Source: HK1 sp965204915
GTDB taxonomy: Bacteria > Pseudomonadota > Gammaproteobacteria > HK1
Length of the DNA: 64,000 nucleotides
Reading direction: 5' to 3'
NCBI GenBank assembly: GCA_965204915.1
Contig: OZ242023.1
Span: forward strand, 3,534,001-3,598,000
The notes under the pieces are model-generated. The model worked only from the letters and a program-made list of their open reading frames with translations, made no database searches and was not told the DNA's origin. The position numbers and the translations under genes were made by a program. Shown here in pieces: positions 8,307-18,018 of the stretch. The number at the start of each line of letters is the position of its first letter. Position 1 is the first letter of the stretch.

Positions 8307-9065
8307 TTATGAGTCGCGGTGGCCGGTTTGGGTCAATGGTCGATGTCTTTTTCGCATGGATTCTCCCTTCAGGTTGAGTTGGTAGGCGCTGTGTACGAGC
8401 CGGTCGAGGATGGCGTCAGCCAGAGTCGGGTCGGCGATGGCGTGGTGCCACTTCTCGACGGGGAGCTGGCTGGTGAGCACGGTCGAGCGGATGCCATAGC
8501 GGTCCTCGATGATTTCGAGCAGGTCGCGGCGGTTCTCGGCGGTGAGCTTGGCGAGGCCGAAGTCGTCGATGACGAGGACCTCGGTCTTGGCGAGCGAGGC
8601 GAGGCGCCTGGGATAGCTGCCGTCGGCGCGTGCGATGGCCAGCTCGCCGAGCAGGCGCGGCAGGCGGCGGTACGAGGCGCTGTGGCCGTGTCGGCAGGCG
8701 CTGTGGGCGAGTGCACAGGCCATCCACGACTTGCCGATGCCGGCCGGTCCGGTGATGAGGACGTTGAGGTGTTCACGCACCCAGCGCCCGTCGGCCAGTG
8801 ACAGGACGAGGGCCTTGTCGAGTCTCCGGGGCTGTCGGAAGTCGATGTCCTCGATGCACGCTGCGTGGCGGAGCTTGGCGCGGCGCAGCCGGTTGGTGAG
8901 CTGTCGGGAGTGTCGCTCGGTGAGCTCGCGGTCGACGAGCAGTCCGAGGCGCTCCTCGAACGTCAGGTTCCGGACCTCGTGTGAGGCGAGCTGTTCGGCC
9001 AGCGCCTTGGCCATGCCGGCGCATCGGAGCGGGTGGAGCTTGTCCACGGTGGGATGGGTCAACAT
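8307..9065 (-). CDS. istB: IS21 helper ATPase IstB
   Basis: A 252-residue AAA+ ATPase, normal for IstB. The Walker A motif is GPAGIGKS and Walker B is VLVIDDFG, followed by RSTVLTSQLPVEKWH. IstB oligomerises on target DNA and guides integration by IstA. It overlaps the end region of istA, as is usual. The reading frame is intact. Confidence 0.95.
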   Translation of the reverse strand: MLTHPTVDKLHPLRCAGMAKALAEQLASHEVRNLTFEERLGLLVDRELTERHSRQLTNRLRRAKLRHAACIEDIDFRQPRRLDKALVLSLADGRWVREHLNVLITGPAGIGKSWMACALAHSACRHGHSASYRRLPRLLGELAIARADGSYPRRLASLAKTEVLVIDDFGLAKLTAENRRDLLEIIEDRYGIRSTVLTSQLPVEKWHHAIADPTLADAILDRLVHSAYQLNLKGESMRKRHRPLTQTGHRDS

Positions 9066-9077
9066 GTGGGTGTCCTC

Positions 9078-10585
9078 TCAGGAGTAGTAGCCGGCGCCGC
9101 GGATGTTGTGGTGCACGAGCGGGGCGGCGGGTTCGACCGGCTCGGAGGCAGTCCCGTCGAGGCGATGGGCGAGGCCTGCCCCCGAGCGTCTGAATCGGGG
9201 GATGGACTCGACGCTGCGGTAGCTGTGGCTGCCGATGGCCAGCGCGCGCCGTGCGGCTGCTTCGAGGCGGGCCTCGCCGTAGCTCTTCGCCAGACGCAGA
9301 ATCCCCAGGCAGGAGCGGAACGCCTGTTGAGGGTGGCGGTGTGCGGGCCGGTCTTCTCGGCCCAGCGGATGAAGCGCTCGGGCGTCCACTGCCCCATCCG
9401 GCGGTGCCTCTCGGGCATGTGCTCGTCGGCGGTGGTGTGGCGGCCTTTGAGCGAAGAGCGCACGTGGCTGGCCACGCGCTGGCCGCGGTACAGGCACTCC
9501 ACGGTGTGGGCGGTGAGGCGCACGTCGAGCGGGCGCCGGGCCAGGGCGTGGGGGACGGAGTAGTAGTGCCCGGCGACCTCGACGTGGGAGTCGATGTTGA
9601 CCCGGACCTTCTTCCACTCGGCGAACACGTAGCGCTCGGTGGGCAGCGGGCGAAGCGCGGGACGGTCGAGTTGGTCGAACAGCGAACGCCGCGACCCCGG
9701 GAGCTTGCGCAACGCGCGCGCGTTGAGCCGCTGAAGGAGCTCGGCGATGGCCGCGTTGAGCTCGGCCAGCGAGAAGCACGTGCGATGACGAAGCGCAGCC
9801 AGTATCCAGCGCTCGACCACCTGCACGCCCACTTCGACCTTGGCCTTGTCGCGCGGGCGTCGCACCCGCGCCGGCAGCACCGCAACCCCGTAGTGGCGGG
9901 CCAGGTCGTGGTAGGTCGGATTGGTGTCGGGCTCGTAGCGATGCGCCCGGCTCACCGCCGCGCGCAGATTGTCGGGAACGACCAGCTCGGGACAGCCCCC
10001 GAAGAACTCGAACGCGCGCACGTGCGAACCGACCCAGTCCGCCAGGCCCTGCGTCCACGTCGCCTCGGCATAGGTGGAGCTCGACGCCCCCAGCACCGCG
10101 ACGAAGACCTGTGCCTGACGTAGCTCCCCGGTGCGCCGGTCCACCACCCCCACCGTGTGCCCGGCGGAGTCCACGAACAGCTTCTCACCCGCGCGGTGCT
10201 CCTGGCGCATCACCACGTCGAGCTTCGACGCCCACGCCCGGTACTGCTCGCAGAACCAACTATATTGCAGCCCCTCGGGATGGACCGCCTTGTACTCCTC
10301 CCACAGCAGCGCCAGCGTCACCCCCTTGGCGCGCAGCTCGCGGTGCACCTCACTCCACCGCGGCACCGGACGCGGCTTCCCCCTCGGCGCCGGCGCCGGA
10401 AACAGCCGACGCTCCAGCCCCGCATCATCCAGCGAGTCCGGCAGCGGCCAGCCCAGACCCTGCGCCTCGGCGCGGCGGATGCACCTCCCCACCGTCGCCG
10501 GCGACACCTTCAGGCTGCGGGCGATCGCCCGCAGACTCATCCCCGTGGCGTAGTGCAGCCGCAGGACCTCTCGAACCTTACGCAT
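9078..10585 (-). pseudogene. istA: IS21 transposase IstA with frameshifting deletion
   Basis: The N-terminal and catalytic parts are intact: helix-turn-helix MRKVREVLRLHYATGMSLRA, the DDE-type core (FVDSAGHTVGV, FFGGCPELVVPDN) and RRPRDKAKVEVGVQVVER. Around 9325-9340 the frame changes. The expected sequence continues in another frame as QQAFRSCLGILRLAKSYGEA and ends at 9078. A segment normally present between GPHTA and HPQQ seems missing, consistent with a small deletion between CCGC direct repeats. Without it the protein reads into an unrelated frame up to a stop at 9059. It is probably inactive or impaired. Confidence 0.85.
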
Positions 10586-10724
10586 GGACAACCTCCTGTT
10601 CGCCACCGTCGCACCCTCCTCCAAAGCCTCGGAGGGTCCGACGGCAACCGGTTGTCCCGCGTCGCTCAACTCCAGGGGTCAGACCCCTTGCACCTGTCCG
10701 GTGCATCCCGCAAAAGTGATCATC

Positions 10725-10875
10725 TTCCCACCGGAATCGCTGATCACTTTGCGCCGGAATCGCTGATCACTTTCCACCGGAATCACTGATCACTTTGCGC
10801 CGGATTCGGTGATCACTTTCCACCGGAATCACTGATCACTTTGGACCGGATTCGGTGATCACTTTCGACCGGAAT
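10725..10875. repeat. IS21 right-end tandem terminal repeats
   Basis: Six full units and one partial unit of 23 bp, pattern NNNCCGGAATCNCTGATCACTTT, run in direct tandem. Two subtypes alternate (CCGGAATCACTGATCACTTT and CCGGATTCGGTGATCACTTT). They are inverted relative to the left-end units. Confidence 0.85.
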
Positions 10876-10883
10876 ACGCACAC

Positions 10884-10982
10884 GTGCGCAAAGCGACCCG
10901 TGCCGAACCACCCCAACAGGCCATCTACGAGGCTTTGGGCATCGACCCCGCTCCGGGAGGGATCCGCAAGACCGTCGTCTAA
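10884..10982 (+). pseudogene. Transposase C-terminal fragment
   Basis: A 32-residue open stretch contains RAEPPQQAIYEALGIDPAPG and ends RKTVV-stop. This resembles the C-terminal tail of some IS1634-like DDE transposases, but differs from the complete transposase next door. IS21 has removed everything upstream, and the next IS inserted exactly at its stop codon. Confidence 0.5.
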
Positions 10983-12917
10983 ACCGAAGTTCCCCGGGCG
11001 TGACAAGGTTCAACTGATTGATTGAAGGAGGGATTTTCAGATTCTTGGAGCTCCCGGTACTGGGAACATTTCGATGAGGTGCGCGGCGCGGCGTTGAGTC
11101 AGGGTCGGCTCGGTGAGCAGGGACAAGGGCGGTGTGGCAGGGTCGGCCGGGACCCGGCAGGTGTTGCGGCAGCGGGTCGCAAGCTCTGCGAGCAGGGTAT
11201 CGAGGCTATGAAGGGGCGCGTCGTCGTCGGTGCGCCGGCAGGCCTTCTTGTGCCGGGCGCGGTCGGTGGGTTGGGCCGGGGCGACGGGGTCGCGGGTGCG
11301 CCGAGCTTCGACCAGGGTCTCGTCGTCGAACAGCAGCGGCGCCCAAGCACGGCGAAGATGCCACTCCAGGTAGCCGGCCAACAGGCAAAGGAACAGGTGC
11401 GCGCGTACCCGGCGTTCCTCGCGGTGGTGGATGGGACGCACCCGGATGTCGCGCCCCTTGAGAGTGCGGAACCAGCGCTCCACGTCGGCCAGCCCCTTGT
11501 AGGTGCGCACCGTGTCTTCGGGCGAGAGTCGCTGCGCGGGCTCGCTGGTGCGAAGCACGTACAGCCCGTCGAGCCGCGCCTCGGCATCGATCCGCTCGTG
11601 GTCTCGTTCGTAGACCAAGCGCCCCTCGCGCACTTCCCACCGCAAGTGCTTGGCCATCTTGTGCCGGGCGATGATCCGGCCCACCTTGTGCCCGATGTGT
11701 GCCGCATCGAGCGGCGTGCGGGTGCGCCGGGCGGCCTCGCGCGCGACCCGTTCGAGTCCCGCCTCGGTGGCCGCGAGCAGCGCCTCGCGCTTGCGCGCGC
11801 GTTCCTCGGCCAGCAACGGGTTGTAGCACCCCACCAGACGCTCGCCGGGATAGTGCGGGCTGACGAACTCGGCCAGGTTCTGCTCATCGAACAGCGATAG
11901 CTGCAATGCCTCGCTCTCGACCAGCGAGCGCACCTGCGGCGCGCGCAACGCGCTCACCCAGCCCAATCCGCGATGGCGCTTGAGGTGTTCGATGCGCACC
12001 TGCGTGAGCAGGCCCCGATCCCCGACCAGCACCACCCGTTCGAGCCCGAAGTGCTCGCGCAGCTTGAGCACTTGGTCGGCCACGGTGTTCGGGTCGGCGG
12101 TGTGGCCCGGATAGGCCTGGACCGCCACCGGGCATCCCCCCGGGGCGGTCAACACGGCATACACCACTTGGGGCCGACCGCGCTTGCCGTCGCGGCTGTA
12201 GCCAAAGCGCATCAGCGGGCAGGTGCGCCCCTCGTAGTCGCTCCCGCTCACGTCGGCGAACACCGGCTCGCCTTCGCGCAGATGGCGCCGGGCGAGCCGG
12301 CGCTCGATGCGCCCCTGACGCGCGAGCAGCCAATCCATCGCCGCGTACAGCGCGTCCTCGTCGGCATCGCCCAGGTCGAGCTCTTCGGCCAACGTCGTGG
12401 TATGCCACAACCGGGTGGTGGCGAGCTTCGAGGCCGGATGGAGCAGACGTTCCACGACCATCGCCACGACCCGGTCGCGCTCGGGGGAGCGCTTCGGGGC
12501 GATGAGCCGGTCGAGCCCCAAGCGCCGGACCAGGGTCAAGAGCAGCTCGACATGGCCGTGGGGCGCCGAGCGTTCGATGATGAAGGCCGCTTCGGGGGAG
12601 ACCAGACGCTGGCCCTTGAGCACTCGGCGCAGGGAATCGACCTTCTCCGCGGGCCAGTCGGTGAGGTTGGCCAAGGTCTTCTTGCGCACTCTCGCGCCCT
12701 CGCGCCAGCCTTCTCGCAGCAGGATCGCGGGGCGGGAGTTGCGGTTGGGGACGGCTTCGATATACATGGGAACGAAGATATCCCGTCATCTTCTCAATGT
12801 CAAGCTCTATATCGTCATTTACATGGGAACAACATCCAGCGTCTCCCGTACCCCTTTTTGTTTACAAATCAAACAATTACTCTCAATTCAACCCCCCAAA
12901 TCCCAGGGAACTTCGGG
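10983..12917 (-). mobile_element. IS1634-family insertion sequence
   Basis: A 1935-bp element. Terminal inverted repeats CCGAAGTTCCCCGGG (10984-10998) and CCCAGGGAACTTCGG (12902-12916) differ at one position. It is flanked by CTAA at 10979-10982 and 12918-12921, a 4-bp target duplication. It holds one intact transposase gene and appears complete. Confidence 0.85.
11037..12767 (-). CDS. IS1634-family transposase
   Basis: A 576-residue DDE transposase. The catalytic residues are visible as D in FADVSGSDYEG, D in VLVGDRGLL, and E in LADVERWFRTLKGRDIRVRP, followed by HHREERRVRAHLFLCLLAGY, typical of the IS4/IS1634 superfamily. The N-terminus (MYIEAVPNRNSRPAILLREG) also fits the family. The frame is complete and the gene sits inside matched inverted repeats, so the element could be active. 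Confidence 0.93.
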   Translation of the reverse strand: MYIEAVPNRNSRPAILLREGWREGARVRKKTLANLTDWPAEKVDSLRRVLKGQRLVSPEAAFIIERSAPHGHVELLLTLVRRLGLDRLIAPKRSPERDRVVAMVVERLLHPASKLATTRLWHTTTLAEELDLGDADEDALYAAMDWLLARQGRIERRLARRHLREGEPVFADVSGSDYEGRTCPLMRFGYSRDGKRGRPQVVYAVLTAPGGCPVAVQAYPGHTADPNTVADQVLKLREHFGLERVVLVGDRGLLTQVRIEHLKRHRGLGWVSALRAPQVRSLVESEALQLSLFDEQNLAEFVSPHYPGERLVGCYNPLLAEERARKREALLAATEAGLERVAREAARRTRTPLDAAHIGHKVGRIIARHKMAKHLRWEVREGRLVYERDHERIDAEARLDGLYVLRTSEPAQRLSPEDTVRTYKGLADVERWFRTLKGRDIRVRPIHHREERRVRAHLFLCLLAGYLEWHLRRAWAPLLFDDETLVEARRTRDPVAPAQPTDRARHKKACRRTDDDAPLHSLDTLLAELATRCRNTCRVPADPATPPLSLLTEPTLTQRRAAHLIEMFPVPGAPRI

Positions 12918-13825
12918 CTAATGGAGGCGGGCTTCACCGGCATCCTCGCCTGGCTCGGCGCACCCGCCGCCGCTCTGGCCGCTTTGACGATCCGCTTCGC
13001 CACCTCGATCTCGACCCGACAGTGGTCGCTGGGCCCCCACTCCTCCGGAACGTTCCGCGCGCGGACGGCGACCGACTCACGCATCGCGCGGGAGGCGAAG
13101 ACGAAGTCGAGCTGCCGGGTCGCCGTCGTCGGCGTCTGCCTGCTGTGGCGGAACGTCGGAACGTTCGAACTCCGCGCGGGGAGCTCCTCGGGCCAGGGGT
13201 CGGCCTGCCGGCCGGCTCTGCGGTCGGGGCCCACGAGGGGAAGACCCAAGGCATCCATGCGGTCGAACACGGTCGCGTAGCGCGCCGCCGCGTACGTATT
13301 TCCGTACTCCCCGTAGCCGCGGAGGATGTTCCAGTCCCCGGCCACTACGACCCGGTGGCGGGACGGATGGGGGAGGAGCAGAGAGAGGTCGGAGATGAGC
13401 CGGTGTGACGAGACATCGGCCCAACTCCACCCTGGTCGCGGCGGCACCGAGTCCTCCCAGGCGGCGTAGACGGAGACGACGGTGAAGGGGTCGCCTTCGC
13501 GCGGAACGACGCGGGCGGCGGCCAACGTCCCCGGGCGCGACACCGCGAGCTGGTCCGCGCGGGCGTCGGAGACCGACGCCGTCGGGACCCACTCGACACC
13601 GACGCGGTTCGACAGACCGACCACCGCGGCCTTCCAGTGACGGTCGCAGGTTGCCCCCGCCGTGCGCCAGGGTCCGGGGTCCACCTTGATGGAAGGGGAG
13701 AGCAAGCCCACGGGCGGCGGACGGGCCTCCTGGAGCAAGGCGACATCGACATCCATGCCGAGCAGCGCCTCCCAGCATGCGTCGCGCTGTGCGATGTTCC
13801 ACGAGAGGAGACGTGTCGCGGTCAT
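12869..13825 (-). CDS. Endonuclease/exonuclease/phosphatase-family protein, 3' end replaced by IS
   Basis: A 318-residue product of the EEP superfamily. Visible motifs are LLSWNIAQRD, LLQEARPP (metal-binding Glu), VVVAGDWNILRG and GPSDHCRVEIE (catalytic Asp-His). The family hydrolyses phosphodiester or phosphomonoester bonds; the substrate here is unknown. Codons after about 12918 come from the IS1634 end and add a short foreign tail before the stop at 12869. An ISAs1 element abuts the start codon on the other side (13829), so its own promoter has probably been displaced. The catalytic core seems complete. Confidence 0.8.
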   Translation of the reverse strand: MTATRLLSWNIAQRDACWEALLGMDVDVALLQEARPPPVGLLSPSIKVDPGPWRTAGATCDRHWKAAVVGLSNRVGVEWVPTASVSDARADQLAVSRPGTLAAARVVPREGDPFTVVSVYAAWEDSVPPRPGWSWADVSSHRLISDLSLLLPHPSRHRVVVAGDWNILRGYGEYGNTYAAARYATVFDRMDALGLPLVGPDRRAGRQADPWPEELPARSSNVPTFRHSRQTPTTATRQLDFVFASRAMRESVAVRARNVPEEWGPSDHCRVEIEVAKRIVKAARAAAGAPSQARMPVKPASISPKFPGIWGVELRVIV

Positions 13826-13848
13826 CCCCAGGGCAACCGCATATAAAA

Positions 13849-14973
13849 TCACTGTCCCATCAATACTTTATCTCGGAAGCCATCGTTCAATGCCGCCCGG
13901 ATACGCTTCTTCCTGACGCTGATCTTCGCCGACTCACGCTTCAGAAGATTGACCGCCACATGCCGAATCACTCCCATATTGTGCGGTGCATTACCCCGAC
14001 GAATCCGACTCTTGTCTTCCCGAAACGTCACATCCAATCTCCAGTGCAGCTCATTCTCGATTCCCCAGTGTGAACGCACCGCTCGCCCAAATGTCTCCAC
14101 ATCTTCCAGCGACGTAATGTAGTACCGTTGCTCAATACTCACACGCCCATCATTCCAGCGCTCCGACTCCACCATCCCGACCGCTCTCAACCCATTCCAC
14201 TTCTTCGCACAAGACAACGCACCCAGGTCGGTGGACAAATAATAGCTCCTGGACTCTACCCGTCCGTGACCATCCTCCGCCGTCTCGTCGTTCTCAATCC
14301 CCTCACACTCGAAATCCCTCTCCCGTGCCGCATCAAAATACCTCCGAACCTCCCTGTTCAATTGCTTCTGATTCCCCTTCACCGCCAACACGTAATCCCC
14401 TCCCCCTTCCTTGACCTGCTTCGCTATCGCTCGTTGGCATCCCATCGCATCCAGCGTCACGATACACCCCGACAATTCCAGCTTATCCAGCAGCTCCGGC
14501 ACCGCCGTGATCTCGTTCGACTTCTCCTCCGTCTTCACCTGCCCAAGCACCACTGCATTGCTACACGCCCAGGCACTCACCATATGCATCGCCTTCATAC
14601 CCCGCTTGCGGTCGTGGGAACGCCTCTGCGTCTTCCCGTCCACTGCAATAATCTCACCATCACTCAACTTCACGACATCTTCCATCCAGCTCATGAAGCA
14701 GTCCTGAAAACCCCTCATCGACAGCGCCGAGATGATTCGTGCAATCGTGTCGTCCACCGGGACCCCATTGGCCAGCGGAACATAGCGGCGAAGCCACTCC
14801 AGCTTCGTGCGCCCAAATTCTTCGATGTCACTCCATCCCTCCGCGCCACTGACCACCGCACACACGCACAAGACGATGACATCAATCAACTCATGCTTCT
14901 TGTTTCTATCGACTCGCGGATCCTCCAGCTTTGAGAAATGCTCGATCAAACTTGCAGGGGCTGTCGTGTTCAT
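13849..14973 (-). CDS. ISAs1-family transposase
   Basis: A 374-residue DDE transposase of the ISAs1/H-repeat type. Catalytic signatures are IIAVDGKTQRRSHD, VTLDAMGCQRAIA and RSHWGIENELHWRLDVTFRED. The start MNTTAPASLIEHFSKLEDPR is standard, with a good upstream purine-rich site. The base composition is visibly more AT-rich than the flanking chromosomal genes, indicating a recent arrival. Confidence 0.95.
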   Translation of the reverse strand: MNTTAPASLIEHFSKLEDPRVDRNKKHELIDVIVLCVCAVVSGAEGWSDIEEFGRTKLEWLRRYVPLANGVPVDDTIARIISALSMRGFQDCFMSWMEDVVKLSDGEIIAVDGKTQRRSHDRKRGMKAMHMVSAWACSNAVVLGQVKTEEKSNEITAVPELLDKLELSGCIVTLDAMGCQRAIAKQVKEGGGDYVLAVKGNQKQLNREVRRYFDAARERDFECEGIENDETAEDGHGRVESRSYYLSTDLGALSCAKKWNGLRAVGMVESERWNDGRVSIEQRYYITSLEDVETFGRAVRSHWGIENELHWRLDVTFREDKSRIRRGNAPHNMGVIRHVAVNLLKRESAKISVRKKRIRAALNDGFRDKVLMGQ

Positions 14974-15007
14974 TTCTTGTCATCTCCATCTCCTTGATGA
15001 AGACGCC

Positions 15008-15035
15008 ATTAGATCACAAAACTTGTTGATGTCAA
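15008..15035 (-). promoter_or_regulatory. ISAs1 transposase promoter
   Basis: Reading on the minus strand: TTGACA (15030-15035), 16 bases, TCTAAT (15008-15013). It lies about 35 bases upstream of the transposase start. A diverged copy (TTGACG, 16 bases, TCCAAT) survives in the remnant at 59106-59133. Confidence 0.5.
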
Positions 15036-15414
15036 TACATTTTTAGTGATCTTGCCCTGGGTGACCCCCTTGCGCCGCGCGCCGACGGCCGCGCGCCGCG
15101 AGCTCGCGGGCCGAGGCCGCGAATCACCCTCGGAGCAGACCCCCTACCCTCGGGTTTGAACACAGTCCACTCTTACCGGCTCTCGCCTATCATCAACACA
15201 CTGGCGAAAGCCATCAACTGTCCACGAAAACGGGGTAAGTCCACCTGCCAGTAGCATAAAAAACTATCGAAAATGGCAATTCGTGCTGCAATAGCAGGGC
15301 GAAACGCATGTCGCGCCGGTGTAGATTATCTTCACTGGGAGTGAACATGAGCCGGACCGGCCAGTGGCGAAATTCCCCTTATACAGAGGCGTTTCGCGCA
15401 CCAATACATAAGAG

Positions 15415-15575
15415 TTTATGCAACAATCGGGTCCAATTCTCGCGAAAGCGGGAATCCATTTCAATCACGCAATTCTCTGGATCCCCGCTTTCGCGGGAAC
15501 GACGGATTTTCTCGGAGCCCGTTCCCGGTTTGATCGGAGTGATATTCGGAGCTTTCGATTTATGCAACAATCGGG
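15415..15575. repeat. Palindromic pair between 17-bp direct repeats
   Basis: Two facing hairpins of the type CCGCTTTCGCGGGAA (about 15439-15499) sit between direct repeats TTTATGCAACAATCGGG at 15415-15431 and 15559-15575. The hairpin core resembles that in the MITE family, but the outer arms differ. The 15060-15710 gap otherwise contains no gene I can support; its first 100 bases are very GC-rich. Confidence 0.55.
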
Positions 15576-15710
15576 GCCTCCTTCCATGCTCCATTCCCAG
15601 ACCGAACCGGCGTTCACACGCCAGCCTTTCCTTCCCGCCGATCTCGCCACCGCAGCGCGGGCGTGCAGTCAACTCGATCGCTCGCTTCCATGCAATACCA
15701 CCACGTTCAT

Positions 15711-17945
15711 TCATGCCAACCCCCGCATCACGTTCGCCACCACCGTGAACCCCGCGTCGCCTTCGAGGGTGAGGATCGATTCGGGATGGAACTGCACCGC
15801 CGCGACCGGAAGCTCCGGATGCTCGACCGCCATCACGATGCCCTCGTCGCTCTCGGCGGTCACCTGCAACGCATCGGGGAACGTGCCCCGATCGGCGTAG
15901 AGCGAATGGTAGCGCCCGCCCTCGAAGCGTCCCGGCAGGCCATCGAACAACCGGCCCCCGCGCACGTTGATCATCGAGGGCTTGCCGTGCATCGGCGCCG
16001 GCAGCACCGAGAGCCGGCCGCCGTGGTACTCGACGATTCCTTGCAGCCCGAGGCAGACCCCGAAGAGCGCGATGCCGGCCGAGAGCGTGGCCTCGATCGT
16101 CTCGCCGACGCCGAAATCCTCCGGCCGCCCGGGGCCGGGGGAGAGCAGCACCAGATCCGGCCGCTCTTCGGCGATGCGGTGGCGCGGGAAGCCCGCGCGG
16201 TAGGTGGCCACCTCGGCGCCGGTGCGCCGGAAGTAGCCGGCCAAGGTGTGCACGAACGAATCCTCGTGATCGACCATCATCACCCGCCGCCCCGCGCCGG
16301 GCCGATCTTCGCCCGCCTCGATCCGAGGCGCTGCCTCGATCCGAGACGCAGCCTCGGTCCGGGGCGCGGTCCCGGTCCGGGGCGGCGCACGGTCGCCGCG
16401 CCGGATCGCGTCGAGCAACGCCGACGCCTTCAGCCGCGTCTCCGCCTCCTCGCCCTCGGGGTCCGAGCCGAAGAGCAGTGTCGCCCCGGCCCGCACCTCC
16501 GCCACCCCCTCCTTGACCCGCACCGTGCGCAGGGTGAGCCCGGTGTTCATGTTCCCGCTGAACCCGATGAAGCCGATCGCCCCGCCGTACCAGCGCCGCG
16601 GCGAGCGCTCGTGGTCTTCGATGAACTGGATGGCGTGCCGCTTCGGCGCCCCGGTGACGGTGACCGCCCAGGTATGGGCGAGGAAGCCGTCGAGGGCGTC
16701 GTAGCCCTCGCGCAGGCGCCCCTCGACGTGATCGACGGTATGGATCAGCCGCGAGTACATCTCGATCTGGCGCCGCCCGATCACCCGCACGCTGCCCGCC
16801 TCGCAGACCCGCGACTTGTCGTTGCGGTCCACGTCGGTGCACATCGTGAGCTCGGACTCCTCCTTCTCCGAGTTCAGCAGGGCGCGGATCTGGCGCGCGT
16901 CGCCGATCGCGTTGGCGCCGCGCGCGATGGTGCCCGAGATCGGGCAGGTCTCGATGCGCCGGCCCTCGACCCGTACGTACATCTCCGGCGAGGCGGCCAC
17001 GAGGTACTCCTGCTCCCCGAGGTGCATCAGCGCGCCGTAGGGGGCGGGGTTGCGCTCCTTCAGCCGCCGGTAGAGCACCGAGGGCGGGGCGGCGCAGGGC
17101 TCGAAGAAGGTCTGGCCGGGCACCACCTCGAAGAGGTCGCCGCGCCGGAACGCCTCGATCGCCTCGCGGACCGTCGCCGCATACTCCCCCGGGGCGTGGT
17201 CGCAGTTCCGCCCGACCGCGCCTGCCGGCACGTACGGCATCCGGGAACCGGTGCGGGCGAGGCCGGCGGTGCATCTCCCGTCCGCCTCGAATTCGTAGCG
17301 GTAGCGCGTCGCGGTCTCGCGCCGGTGGTCCACGACGAGGACGTCGTCGGGCAGGAAGAGCACGAGGTTGCGTTCGTCCCCGTCGCGCGGGATGGCGAGC
17401 CGGATCGGGTCGAACTGGAATGCCAGCTCGTAGCCGAACGCGCCGTAGAAGCCGAGGTGGTCGTCCTCGGGGCTGTGGAAGAGATCGGCGAGCGCGCGCA
17501 GCACCGAGAACAGGGTGGGCTGCTTGCTGCGCAGCTCCTCGGGGAACCACTCCGTGGAGGTCCGCACCGTCCCGGTGACCGCGCCCTCGCCCGCTTCGAG
17601 GGCCGCGACCGCGTCGCAACCTTCGAGCGCCGCCGCGACGGCGGGGAGGAGCACCGCGCCGCGCGCGTTGCACGCCCGGATCTCGAAGCCGCGCTGCCGG
17701 CCCGTGAACGAGAGCGCAGGATCGCAGAAGCCGATGTCCCAGCGGGTGTAGCGTCCCGGATATTCGAACGAGGAAGTGAGCAGCACCCCGAGCCGCTCGT
17801 CGAGCGCTCCGGCGAGCGACGGGATCGCGTCGTCGCGGGTCTCGGGCCGGGCGGTGCGGGTGACCGCGATCCCCCCGGCGGTGAGGTACGTCTTCGCCTG
17901 GCTGCCGTTGGTGTCGCCGGTTTCGTTGCCGTCGCCGTCGTTCAT
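15711..17945 (-). CDS. trpE(G): Fused anthranilate synthase TrpE(G)
   Basis: A 744-residue fusion. Residues about 1-520 form the chorismate-using component I (motifs ISGTIARGANAIGD, DVDRNDKSRVCEAGSVRVIG, HTWAVTVTGAPK). Residues about 555-744 form the glutamine amidotransferase component II with the triad C631 (GVCLGLQG), H720 and E722 (VQFHPES). A proline/alanine/arginine-rich linker repeats EAAPR-like units. It makes anthranilate, the first step of tryptophan synthesis. Fused enzymes of this type are known in Rhizobiales and Azospirillum. The start at 17945 is chosen because the leader peptide and attenuator lie directly upstream. Confidence 0.95.
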   Translation of the reverse strand: MNDGDGNETGDTNGSQAKTYLTAGGIAVTRTARPETRDDAIPSLAGALDERLGVLLTSSFEYPGRYTRWDIGFCDPALSFTGRQRGFEIRACNARGAVLLPAVAAALEGCDAVAALEAGEGAVTGTVRTSTEWFPEELRSKQPTLFSVLRALADLFHSPEDDHLGFYGAFGYELAFQFDPIRLAIPRDGDERNLVLFLPDDVLVVDHRRETATRYRYEFEADGRCTAGLARTGSRMPYVPAGAVGRNCDHAPGEYAATVREAIEAFRRGDLFEVVPGQTFFEPCAAPPSVLYRRLKERNPAPYGALMHLGEQEYLVAASPEMYVRVEGRRIETCPISGTIARGANAIGDARQIRALLNSEKEESELTMCTDVDRNDKSRVCEAGSVRVIGRRQIEMYSRLIHTVDHVEGRLREGYDALDGFLAHTWAVTVTGAPKRHAIQFIEDHERSPRRWYGGAIGFIGFSGNMNTGLTLRTVRVKEGVAEVRAGATLLFGSDPEGEEAETRLKASALLDAIRRGDRAPPRTGTAPRTEAASRIEAAPRIEAGEDRPGAGRRVMMVDHEDSFVHTLAGYFRRTGAEVATYRAGFPRHRIAEERPDLVLLSPGPGRPEDFGVGETIEATLSAGIALFGVCLGLQGIVEYHGGRLSVLPAPMHGKPSMINVRGGRLFDGLPGRFEGGRYHSLYADRGTFPDALQVTAESDEGIVMAVEHPELPVAAVQFHPESILTLEGDAGFTVVANVMRGLA

Positions 17946-18018
17946 TGCTCTCGCCCCCGATGTGGATGCCTGGACGTTTCGATGCCGGGGCCGGGGTGGA
18001 GCAGGACACCAGACGAAG

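Larger units (their letters stand above)
8206..10880 (-). mobile_element. IS21-family insertion sequence
   Basis: About 2675 bp carrying istA and istB on the minus strand. The ends match as inverted repeats: TGCGCATTCCGGTGAAAGTG on the left, and TGCGTATTCCGGTCGAAAGTG with one extra base on the right, reading inward. Both start TG, as in IS21. No clear target duplication flanks it. Multiple inner terminal repeats are present at both ends. istA carries a deletion, so the element is probably unable to move on its own. Confidence 0.85.
13829..15059 (-). mobile_element. ISAs1-family insertion sequence
   Basis: About 1231 bp with one transposase. Ends share CAGGGCAA reading inward (13829-13836 and 15052-15059 inverted). 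The 10 bp outside each end are similar but not identical (GGTCATCCCC, GGTGACCCCC), so the target duplication is uncertain. A fragment of the 15059 end reappears at 59082. Confidence 0.75.

Noticed and set aside
9059..9340. Alternative C-terminus of IstA
   Set aside because: The Ser/Pro/Arg-rich reading after GPHTATLN is a frame shift; the conserved IstA tail is in another frame, so it is treated as a broken gene.
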